From positions 1 through 6,674 of the forward strand of contig DATEAK010000227.1 of assembly GCA_035288405.1 (NCBI GenBank): a stretch of DNA of 6,674 bases. The letters run 5' to 3'. Under the pieces are notes generated by a model that worked only from the letters and a program-made list of their open reading frames with translations, was not told the origin of the DNA and did no database searches. The stretch comes from JACPSX01 sp035288405 [NCBI: bacterium]. Lineage in GTDB: Bacteria > JACPSX01. Positions within the stretch are counted from its first letter, which is position 1, and the number at the start of each line of letters is the position of its first letter. Shown here piece by piece: positions 1 to 5,019 of this stretch. The translations under genes and the position numbers were made by a program.

Positions 1-125
1 CCAATCAGAAATTCATTTCCCGCTTCCAGTTCATCGAAAAAGAAGCCACCCGCCAGGGCAAGGATTTGCGCAAGCTCACGCTGGAAGAGATGGACCGCTA
101 CTGGGAAGAAGCCAAGGAAAAATAG
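1..125 (+). CDS. mazG: MazG-family nucleoside triphosphate pyrophosphohydrolase, C-terminal end only
   Basis: Only the last 40 codons are present, ending at TAG 123-125; the start lies off the left edge. The visible peptide begins NQKFISRFQFIEKE and continues through KLTLEEMDRYWEEAK. This matches the C-terminal signature of MazG proteins: an N-x-K-F-x-x-R-F helix, then an L-E-x-M-x-x-x-W-x-x-A-K helix, as in the E. coli end with EKFERRF and LETMEEVW. MazG hydrolyses (d)NTPs to NMP and pyrophosphate in the cytoplasm, as housecleaning of the nucleotide pool and, in some bacteria, by lowering (p)ppGpp. The catalytic EExxE region lies outside the window, so activity cannot be judged. The following gene starts 2 nt after the stop, suggesting co-transcription. 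The family call rests on a short tail but the match is good. Confidence 0.75.
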   Translation, partial: NQKFISRFQFIEKEATRQGKDLRKLTLEEMDRYWEEAKEK

Positions 126-127
126 CC

Positions 128-1057
128 GTGCGCGAAACCTCGGGAAGCCTGATTTTCCTGGTGCTGATCCTTTTCGCGGCAGCTGTTCCAGCCCTTGGTT
201 CCGAGTCTCTTGTTCTTACCACAAATCAGTTGCGTCCCGACCTGGAAGTACTCTTCCTGGCAGCCGAGCCCGCTGGAGCCGCATCAAGGATTCCCACGTT
301 CTGCCGTACACCGACACCCCAATGCCCGAAGGAGGAGCAGATTTCTATAGAGGCGCTGGCCGGAAGCCGGGGGAAAATCGCCGAATTTGAAGTGGGGACT
401 GGAAGAACGGCAGGAGCGTGGAGAATCGAGGGAGAAGGCGAACCGTTTCCCCTGTACCTGGAGCGTCCCCGCGGGTCCACCATCAGCTCCTTACCTCTGC
501 TGGATGCCCGCCAGATGGATTCCGCACTGGCCGAGACACATACCCAATGGCAAGGGAAGTCGTTCTGGGTGAACGGAAATCTTCCGACCAACCCCTTCTT
601 GGCCTCCGTCTCCTTTACTTTTGCGCCGGTTAAATCCACCTTGCTGCGCCTGGGCGCAGCCGCTCCCCTGCACATGGAGCGAGTGACCATCGCCGAGGTC
701 GGGATCAATGCGGTGAATGGGAACCTGCTCCTGGTGCTGCGCCCTTTGGGGAAAGCGCGGCGTCTTGCCATTCCCGTTTCGGCAGCACAACAGCCGGTTC
801 CTCCGGCGGACGTCTCTCTGTTTCAGAAGCAGAGTCCCCGTGCTCAACAGGCAATCCGCGAGAGACGCCTTTTCCTGGGGATGACGCAGGACCAGGCTCG
901 GTTGAGCCAGGGGGAACCGGCCAGGATCGAGACCACAGTAGATGCCAAAGGAACCAGAGTACGATGGTCTTACGGCAGCGAACGTTCCGGACTGGCCCGC
1001 CACTTGGAATTCAAGAAAGGGATCCTCATCCGCTACCGGGAAACGCGCACTCGCTAA
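128..1057 (+). CDS. Exported protein of unknown function with a BamE/SmpA-like C-terminal module
   Basis: I do not recognise the full-length family. The 309-residue protein starts at GTG 128, two bases after the mazG stop, with AAGGA at 114-118 as ribosome site, so translation is probably coupled. Residues 1-24 look like a Sec signal peptide: one Arg, a hydrophobic core from about 8 to 20 (LIFLVLILFAAAV), then PALG-SES as a likely cleavage zone. There is no lipobox Cys, so a soluble periplasmic or secreted product is more likely than a lipoprotein. The middle (about 30-235) is mixed beta-rich sequence with two cysteines, C59 and C66, close enough for a disulfide. Residues about 246-306 carry G251-M-T, G262-E-P, W280-x-Y282, then a strand with LEF followed by KKG. 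This is the pattern of the BamE/SmpA/OmlA module found in outer-membrane assembly lipoproteins. The role is unknown; envelope-associated is an inference. Confidence 0.7.
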   Translation: MRETSGSLIFLVLILFAAAVPALGSESLVLTTNQLRPDLEVLFLAAEPAGAASRIPTFCRTPTPQCPKEEQISIEALAGSRGKIAEFEVGTGRTAGAWRIEGEGEPFPLYLERPRGSTISSLPLLDARQMDSALAETHTQWQGKSFWVNGNLPTNPFLASVSFTFAPVKSTLLRLGAAAPLHMERVTIAEVGINAVNGNLLLVLRPLGKARRLAIPVSAAQQPVPPADVSLFQKQSPRAQQAIRERRLFLGMTQDQARLSQGEPARIETTVDAKGTRVRWSYGSERSGLARHLEFKKGILIRYRETRTR

Positions 1058-1317
1058 TCACTCTTGCCCACCCCCACTTTTCCGAGCGTAGTAGAGCAAA
1101 TGGAAACCTTTCGCCGCAAGCTGCAAAGAGACCGGGCTGCCCCTCACAGATTGCGCTCGATTCCCCGCAAGTCCGATGCCACCTCCCTTCATCTCCGGGG
1201 CCGGGTGTGCCCCGTACGGGCGACTTAAAGTTTTGCAGGTGTCGCTCTCCCGAAGACTTGAACTTTCTCGCATGCGAAAAATAACCGCCTCGTAAGCGCC
1301 CTCCCGCGCAAAAGTTT

Positions 1318-1343
1318 ACCGGAGCCCCAAGGGGCACCCCGGT
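1318..1343. repeat. GC-rich hairpin, copy 1 of a two-copy element
   Basis: ACCGG 1318-1322 pairs with CCGGT 1339-1343, and GCCC 1324-1327 with GGGC 1332-1335, leaving a CAAG apical loop and a small internal loop (one base against three). The core from 1321 (GGAGCCCCAAGGGGC, then ACCCCG) is nearly identical to the core at 1372-1393, 51 bases downstream. The resemblance is both of sequence and of predicted fold. No T-tract follows on either strand, so an intrinsic terminator is unlikely. Confidence 0.5.
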
Positions 1344-1366
1344 CCCTCCCTCTCACGTCGCAAGCG

Positions 1367-1396
1367 CTTCGGGAGCCCAAGGGGGCTACCCCGAGG
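1367..1396. repeat. GC-rich hairpin, copy 2 of a two-copy element
   Basis: CTTCGGG 1367-1373 pairs with CCCGAGG 1390-1396 (one G-T wobble), and AGCCC 1374-1378 with GGGCT 1383-1387. The apical loop is AAGG and bases 1388-1389 are bulged. That gives about 12 base pairs, the most stable stem in the interval. Its core repeats that of copy 1 with single-base differences: GCCC-AAGGGGGCT against GCCCCAAGGGGC. The bases changed between copies lie mostly in or near the loop, and both copies keep a pairable stem. Confidence 0.5.
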
Positions 1397-1453
1397 AGCT
1401 GATGCGAGCACAATTCCCGCGAAACCAACCGAGGGGCAAGGCGAATCACTCTA

Positions 1454-1482
1454 TTTACTTTTCCCGCATTTGCCGATATAAA
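1454..1482 (+). promoter_or_regulatory. Candidate promoter for the PilZ-family gene
   Basis: TTTACT 1454-1459 (4 of 6 against TTGACA) and TATAAA 1477-1482 (5 of 6 against TATAAT) are separated by 17 bp, the optimal sigma70 spacing. Transcription would start near 1489 and give a leader of about 85 bases. The same stretch contains GCCGATAT at 1472-1479, 7 of 8 to the FliA (sigma28) -10 element, with TTTACTTT 10 bp upstream as a poor -35 match. Flagellar sigma28 control would suit a YcgR-like product but is the weaker reading. Confidence 0.4.
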
Positions 1483-1491
1483 AGTTGTAAA

Positions 1492-1566
1492 CCCTTTAAG
1501 GCACTCTCTCTCCCCCCAAAGCGGCTGGTTTGCGTGGGGAAATCCCGGGGAGACCAGTGCTTAGGG
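1492..1566 (+). promoter_or_regulatory. Foldable 5' leader closing on the ribosome site of the PilZ-family gene
   Basis: TAAG-GCACT (1497-1505) is complementary to AGTGCTTA (1556-1563) with one bulged G, and CCC 1492-1494 can extend the stem onto GGG 1564-1566, the first bases of the Shine-Dalgarno tract. Inside, CTGGT 1525-1529 can pair with ACCAG 1553-1557, partly competing with the outer stem. A run of CTCTCTCT followed by C6 (1504-1517) is also partly complementary to the GGGAGGAGG at 1564-1572. This arrangement could control access to the ribosome site. I cannot match it to a known riboswitch class. Confidence 0.35.
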
Positions 1567-1572
1567 AGGAGG
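1564..1572 (+). promoter_or_regulatory. Strong Shine-Dalgarno that sets a GTG start for the PilZ-family gene
   Basis: GGGAGGAGG lies 3-6 bases ahead of GTG 1576. The same frame is open back to ATG 1402, but that ATG has only a GAGGAG at 1393-1398, too close to it, and the 58 extra codons are Arg-, Pro- and Cys-rich with no domain character. They also cover the candidate promoter and leader. GTG 1576 is therefore the preferred start. Confidence 0.75.
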
Positions 1573-1575
1573 ACG

Positions 1576-2277
1576 GTGGCAGACCACGAGAGAGTTGACA
1601 TCCCCGAGGGCAAGGAACTTCTGGTCAGCAAGAAGTTCAATGATCCCGGCAACAGAAACAAGACGGTGGTGCTGGGGAAAAAGATCGACCACTTCCTGCT
1701 CGTAGAGCTTCCTCAGGAGGACGGGAAATATCTTGCTGTTGACAAGGGAGAGGTTTGCCTTTTCCGCTTCATGGAAAGGGAAGTGATTTACAGTTTCGAA
1801 GCCACGGTCCTGAATAAGCTTACGGAGCCGTGCCCAATCCTCTTTTTCGATTACCCCTACCGACTCGAACAGTTTCAGATCAAGGAAAAAGACCGAGCCT
1901 CCACCCTGGTCCCCGTCATGTTTTCCCTCGAAGGAGAAGAAGCCGGTGCGGCCAAAAAGGCCGATGGGGTGATCACCCAACTGGGCCTCGGAAGTTGCCA
2001 GATTGTGAGCGGCAAGAAGCTCCCTGAGAATACTCAGGTGGGTCTCAGTTTCCGTTTGCCTACAGACCACGTGGTCAAACGGATCAAATGGGTGGTCAAA
2101 CTAGCATCAGCCGCCCGCTCACCCAATCAGTTCATCTTGGAAGGCGACTTCGTGGATCTTCTGGACCCAGCCATCACCAAGATTGACCAGTTCCTCGAAC
2201 TGCACCAGCGAATTCAGCAAGCCGTGGAGAACCCTCAGGTCTCCCCGGAGACCTCCACCGCCGGGAAAAAGGGCTAA
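1576..2277 (+). CDS. PilZ/YcgR-like domain protein with degenerate c-di-GMP motif
   Basis: The 233-residue cytoplasmic protein has the two-part layout of YcgR-type flagellar-brake proteins. Residues about 10-95 form a YcgR-like N-terminal beta domain (IDHFLLVELP, then KGEVCLFRFMEREVIYSFEA). A PilZ-like barrel follows from about 98 to 210 and ends in the usual amphipathic tail (DFVDLLDPAITKIDQFLELH). PilZ domains bind c-di-GMP through RxxxR at the junction and D/NxSxxG in the barrel. Here the first site reads K103-E-K-D-R107, and the second reads Q135-L-G137-L-G-S140, so Asp, Ser and Gly all appear replaced. If the alignment is right, c-di-GMP binding is doubtful and the protein may act as a ligand-free partner. 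The extra tail (about 215-233) is Pro/Ser/Thr/Lys-rich. The gene has its own promoter region and converges on mnmA. Family assignment is by motif and layout, not by close homologue. Confidence 0.68.
   Translation: MADHERVDIPEGKELLVSKKFNDPGNRNKTVVLGKKIDHFLLVELPQEDGKYLAVDKGEVCLFRFMEREVIYSFEATVLNKLTEPCPILFFDYPYRLEQFQIKEKDRASTLVPVMFSLEGEEAGAAKKADGVITQLGLGSCQIVSGKKLPENTQVGLSFRLPTDHVVKRIKWVVKLASAARSPNQFILEGDFVDLLDPAITKIDQFLELHQRIQQAVENPQVSPETSTAGKKG
2237..2254. terminator. Perfect inverted repeat at a convergent gene junction, possible bidirectional terminator
   Basis: AGGTCTCC 2237-2244 and GGAGACCT 2247-2254 are perfectly complementary around a two-base centre; in RNA this is about a 7-bp stem with a 4-base loop. 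It lies inside the last codons of the PilZ-family gene, just before the 4-nt gap to mnmA. There is no T-tract on either strand, so classic intrinsic termination is not shown. It might still act on read-through from either side. Confidence 0.3.
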
Positions 2278-2281
2278 CTCG

Positions 2282-3364
2282 TCACTTTAGGACTTGCTTG
2301 ATCCAGCCCCCACCCAGAATCTCGTCGTTCTCGTAGAAGACGGCCGCTTGTCCGGGGGTAATGGCACGCTGAGGAGTATGGAAGGTTACCGTCACTTCAT
2401 CAGCTCCTGGACCGGAACGAAGCACCGATCGAGCGCCCCCATGGCGGTGGCGAATCTGCACACTCGCTTCCCGCTCTCCATTCAGCTCGGGGACGAGCAT
2501 CCAGCGGACATTCTCAACCACACAAACAGTGTGGAGCAGTTCTTCGTTTTTGCCGACCACCAGCCGGTTGCGGTTCGTATCAATTTCCAGAACGTATAGA
2601 GGTTCCCGAGAGCTGACCCGAAGTCCCTTGCGCTGGCCGATCGTGTAGTTGGGATAGCCGCGGTGCCTTCCCACGATCTTTCCCTGAGGATTCACGATGT
2701 CCCCCGCCCGATCCGCAACTTCGGGAGCACGCCGGCGCACGAATCCCGCATAATCGTTGTCCGGGATAAAACAGATTTCCTGACTTTCAGGTTTGTTCGC
2801 CACCGGCAGGCGGTGCTTTTCGGCCATAACCCGCACTTCCTCTTTCGTGAATTCCCCCAGCGGAAAGAGAGTGTGAGCCAACTGCTCCTGGGAAAGATTG
2901 AAGAGGAAGTAGCTCTGGTCCTTGGCCTGGTCCCGTCCCCGGGCCACCCGCAGGCGCTCACTACCGCCTCCCAACAGCCGGGCATAGTGCCCCGTGGCGA
3001 CTTTATCGGCGCCGAGCATCCGGGCCCGCAGCAGGAGCGTGTCGAACTTCACCTTCTGGTTGCACACCACGCAAGGGTTCGGCGTGCGACCCTGCAAGTA
3101 TTCCGAGACAAAGTAGTTGACCACTGCGCTCTCGAATTGCTGTTCAAAGTTCAGGAGGTAGTGGGGAATGCCGAGCTCGTAGGCCACTTGGCGGGCGTCC
3201 GCCAGATCTCGGGGAGAGCAGCAAGAGCCGAAGGTCTTGTCCGCGTTGTGATCCCAAGTCTGCATGGAAATTCCGATGATCTCGCACCCCTGTTCCACGA
3301 GTAAAGCCGCGGCAACGGAGCTGTCCACCCCGCCGCTCATGGCCACAACGATTTTCTCACCCAT
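2282..3364 (-). CDS. mnmA: tRNA-specific 2-thiouridylase MnmA
   Basis: MnmA activates U34 of tRNA-Lys, -Glu and -Gln with ATP, then transfers sulfur to give the 2-thiouridine part of mnm5s2U, in the cytoplasm. The 360-residue protein is full length for the family. It has the PP-loop ATP-binding motif S10-G-G-V-D-S-S16; GSCCSPRD at 46-53; NPCVVCN at 96-102 with catalytic C98; ATGHYAR at 123-129; KDQSYFL at 148-154; and the second catalytic cysteine, C198, in SQEICFIPDNDY. The central domain TIGQRKGL (about 231-238) and a C-terminal beta-barrel ending in GGGWI are also normal. All residues expected for activity are visible. The start ATG (complement of 3362-3364) has GGGAG 7 bases upstream. The gene is transcribed alone here, divergent from the GalT-like operon and convergent with the PilZ-family gene; the sulfur-donor partner is not in the window. 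Confidence 0.97.
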   Translation of the reverse strand: MGEKIVVAMSGGVDSSVAAALLVEQGCEIIGISMQTWDHNADKTFGSCCSPRDLADARQVAYELGIPHYLLNFEQQFESAVVNYFVSEYLQGRTPNPCVVCNQKVKFDTLLLRARMLGADKVATGHYARLLGGGSERLRVARGRDQAKDQSYFLFNLSQEQLAHTLFPLGEFTKEEVRVMAEKHRLPVANKPESQEICFIPDNDYAGFVRRRAPEVADRAGDIVNPQGKIVGRHRGYPNYTIGQRKGLRVSSREPLYVLEIDTNRNRLVVGKNEELLHTVCVVENVRWMLVPELNGEREASVQIRHRHGGARSVLRSGPGADEVTVTFHTPQRAITPGQAAVFYENDEILGGGWIKQVLK

Positions 3365-3387
3365 AGACAGACTCCCTTTCCCTGTCT
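3365..3387 (-). promoter_or_regulatory. Hairpin presenting the mnmA ribosome site in its loop
   Basis: On the mnmA strand, AGACAG (complement of 3382-3387) and CTGTCT (complement of 3365-3370) form a 6-bp stem immediately before the ATG. The 11-base loop contains GGGAG (complement of 3372-3376), the only good Shine-Dalgarno. The fold would leave the ribosome site exposed but place a stem between it and the start codon, so it might tune initiation. A shifted CAGAC/GTCTG pairing is an alternative register. Confidence 0.4.
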
Positions 3388-3599
3388 GATCAAGGGGTTA
3401 AGAACCCAAACCCGGGACGCCGCCTGGCCTCCCCCCCGGAAACTTGCGAGAGGCTTCTGTCCGATCCGAAAGGTCAACAAGCACAAAAAACGGTACCATC
3501 TCAATTATGGACTCGCAACTCATTTCCGGAGGACAAAGCTCCGATAAGTCTCAATGCAACCAGCAGTACCGGGGAACCTTCCCAGCGGGGAGGCCGTCG

Positions 3600-3628
3600 T
3601 TGACATTCCTCCCCCCCGACCCTATAAT
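3600..3628 (+). promoter_or_regulatory. Perfect-consensus sigma70-type promoter for the GalT-like operon
   Basis: TTGACA at 3600-3605 and TATAAT at 3623-3628 are both exact consensus hexamers separated by exactly 17 bp. Transcription would begin near 3635, leaving a leader of about 18 bases with its ribosome site at 3642-3646. The spacer contains a C7 run at 3611-3617. A full 12-of-12 match with optimal spacing is rare among natural promoters and suggests high or de-repressible expression. Confidence 0.85.
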
Positions 3629-3641
3629 GCGTTCCCCAAAC

Positions 3642-3646
3642 AGGAG
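3642..3646 (+). promoter_or_regulatory. Shine-Dalgarno that decides the GalT-like start at 3653
   Basis: AGGAG sits 6 bases before ATG 3653 and directly abuts another in-frame ATG at 3647, which is too close to use well. The frame is open back to ATG 3554, but that lies upstream of the promoter and would not be on the transcript. The 33 extra codons are also Pro-rich and unlike the family. Confidence 0.8.
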
Positions 3647-3652
3647 ATGTGG

Positions 3653-4972
3653 ATGAACATTGGAAGTCAGCTTGTGATTACCCTGGCGGATGGGACCGTC
3701 AAGCAGACCAATCCCCTCACCGGACACGAGGCTTGGTTTGTCCCCGGCCGCGGCACCCGCCCTTTGATCAACGAAATTCCGAAAACGGCCAAACCTCTGG
3801 AGCCCCACGACCCGGAGGATTACTGCAACTTTTGCGAGACCAACTATCTCAATACCCCTCCGGAAAAAGAACGGCTGGTGGCCGTCAACGGGGGCTATGA
3901 AGTCCGCGAGCATCTGTACCCGGATCAGTTAAATACCGAGCGCCCTTTGTGCCGACGCATCGGAAATCTCTTCGAGATCGTCACCATCGACTACTGGCAG
4001 AAGAATTACAACTACCGTCTCTCGGAAAAAATCGCCCAATGGAAAGGAGAATACCTGGCACGGGAGGACGGCCTCAAGCATGTCCTCAAAACCGTGGACT
4101 ACAAATTGAGCCTGGCTAAAAAGTCCGAGGAGGAAATCGCCAACACACTCATCGGTCAGAAGGTAAAAATGGCGGATGCGTTCTTCGGGGGAGGACATGA
4201 TCTGATCGTCTTCGGACGCCACTACCCTCCCGAAGCAAAGTACGATCCTCAGATCTGCTCTTCCGGGGAAATGACGCAGGAAGAGCATTCCCATTACATT
4301 CAGTTTACGGTCCGCGGGATTCAAGACATCCTGGAAAACAACCGCTACGTCCGCTACGTGATCACGTTTCAGAACTGGCGCATGGCGGCCGGGGCCTCTT
4401 TCGATCACCTGCACAAGCAGCTTGTCGCCCTCGACGAGTGGGGCACGTTTCTTGATCGTGAGGTCGAGCTGACCCTTAAGAACCCGAACCTGTACAATGA
4501 GCTGGTCGCGAACTTCGCGGGCTACTCGAACCGGGTCATCGCGGAAAACGATCACGCGATCCTGTTTGCGGACATCGGCCACCGCTACCCTACCCTGGCC
4601 ATTTATTCCAAGAGTCACCACATAAAGCCTATGGAACACGAGCCTGAGGAAATCCGGGGAGTCAGCGATTTGATCCATGCTGCTCACATGGCGATGGGCA
4701 GCATGATTCCGTGCAATGAAGAGTGGTACTACGCACCCCGGGATTGCCCCGTGAAGATCCCCTGGCACATTCTGATCAAATGGAGGATCAATACGGCGGC
4801 GGGCTTTGAAGGGGGGACGAACATCCACATTAACCCGATCCCTCCTCTGAACCTCAGGGATCTCATCGTGCCCCGGCTTTACGATCTGAGGGACAAGAAA
4901 ATCATCGACGGCTTTAAAATCGCCGAAGAGTGTCCCTTGCTCCCAAACTCTCTGAGGTATAACCAGTCCTGA
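3653..4972 (+). CDS. Diverged GalT-like (HIT-superfamily) nucleotidylyltransferase, 439 residues
   Basis: This belongs to the galactose-1-phosphate uridylyltransferase branch of the HIT superfamily but is longer than the usual 330-350 residues. Visible marks, numbered from ATG 3653, are an N-terminal segment with GTVKQTNPLTGHEAWFVPGR (about 14-33), a zinc-type C58-N-F-C61 pair, the active-site triad motif H252-L-H254-K-Q256 (HxHxQ; H254 should be the nucleophile that carries the nucleotide), and a C-terminal W371-H372 with FEGGTNIHINPIPP, equivalent to the FEWGT...INP end of GalT. Residues about 110-210, between the zinc pair and HxHxQ, are longer than in GalT. The layout resembles what I recall of the DUF4921 family, but I could not check this. 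GalT enzymes swap UMP between UDP-glucose and galactose-1-phosphate; the true substrate here is not deducible and could be another hexose phosphate or nucleotide, such as ADP-glucose. It is first in the operon, with galT 47 nt downstream. Confidence 0.8.
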   Translation: MNIGSQLVITLADGTVKQTNPLTGHEAWFVPGRGTRPLINEIPKTAKPLEPHDPEDYCNFCETNYLNTPPEKERLVAVNGGYEVREHLYPDQLNTERPLCRRIGNLFEIVTIDYWQKNYNYRLSEKIAQWKGEYLAREDGLKHVLKTVDYKLSLAKKSEEEIANTLIGQKVKMADAFFGGGHDLIVFGRHYPPEAKYDPQICSSGEMTQEEHSHYIQFTVRGIQDILENNRYVRYVITFQNWRMAAGASFDHLHKQLVALDEWGTFLDREVELTLKNPNLYNELVANFAGYSNRVIAENDHAILFADIGHRYPTLAIYSKSHHIKPMEHEPEEIRGVSDLIHAAHMAMGSMIPCNEEWYYAPRDCPVKIPWHILIKWRINTAAGFEGGTNIHINPIPPLNLRDLIVPRLYDLRDKKIIDGFKIAEECPLLPNSLRYNQS

Positions 4973-5019
4973 GAGTTCTTGAGGTGAGACATCCGGGCGA
5001 GGGGACTTAAGGAGGCCGA

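Larger units (their letters stand above)
1058..1575. other. 518-base noncoding interval rich in hairpins
   Basis: No open frame here has both a credible start site and protein-like composition; the frames that cross it are low-complexity and rich in Arg, Pro and Gly. The first 130 bases (1058-1190) show nothing I can name. From 1196 the strand is full of inverted repeats: CGGGGC 1196-1201 with GCCCCG 1209-1214 (7-base loop); the palindrome CCCGTACGGG 1211-1220, which competes with the former; AAAGTT 1227-1232 with AACTTT 1261-1266; the palindrome TCGCATGCGA 1268-1277; and two related GC-rich hairpins at 1318-1343 and 1367-1396, listed separately. A candidate promoter and a foldable leader then precede the PilZ gene. 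It could be a structured RNA, a compound regulatory region, or decayed sequence. Orientation is not clear before about 1450. Confidence 0.6.
3365..3652. other. Divergent intergenic region between mnmA and the GalT-like operon
   Basis: These 288 bases contain no convincing gene; short forward frames that start here lack ribosome sites and run through the promoter at 3600-3628. Beside the mnmA leader hairpin and the rightward promoter, there are two short inverted repeats: GGGTT 3395-3399 with AACCC 3403-3407, and CGGAG 3527-3531 with CTCCG 3539-3543. There are also C7 runs at 3431-3437 and 3611-3617. I find no strong leftward promoter for mnmA; on the reverse strand TTGACC (complement near 3470) lacks a matching -10. 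Confidence 0.6.

Noticed and set aside
1318-1396. CRISPR-like or long direct repeat
   Set aside because: There are only two imperfect copies of about 21 bases, each a hairpin, with no further unit or uniform spacer and no cas gene.
1454-1479. FliA (sigma28) flagellar promoter based on GCCGATAT
   Set aside because: The -10-like box is good, but the -35 TTTACTTT matches only 5 of 8 with 10-bp spacing; the overlapping sigma70-type pair with 17-bp spacing fits better. Not fully excluded.
1402-1575. Longer N-terminus for the PilZ-family protein, starting at ATG 1402
   Set aside because: It would cover the candidate promoter and leader, its composition is not domain-like, and GTG 1576 carries a far better ribosome site.
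1485-1575. c-di-GMP-I (GEMM) riboswitch ahead of the PilZ-family gene
   Set aside because: AAACC and CAAAGC-like fragments are present, but the conserved GEMM core and its tetraloop-receptor helices are not.
2663-3304. 213-codon forward frame opposite mnmA
   Set aside because: It lies entirely within the unambiguous mnmA gene on the other strand and is His/Arg-rich without domain character.
3554-3652. Longer N-terminus for the GalT-like protein, starting at ATG 3554
   Set aside because: The start lies upstream of a perfect promoter, the extra residues are Pro-rich and not family-like, and ATG 3653 has AGGAG at ideal spacing.
3507-3656. Small protein gene starting at ATG 3507 in the divergent region
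   Set aside because: It has no ribosome site, runs through the promoter at 3600-3628, and its composition is not protein-like.
3929-4828. 299-codon open frame antisense to the GalT-like gene
   Set aside because: It mirrors a gene with clear family motifs; the translation has no recognisable domain and is a GC-codon shadow. The antisense frames at 491-1003, 1561-2070, 4879-5514 and 5563-5922 are rejected for the same reason.
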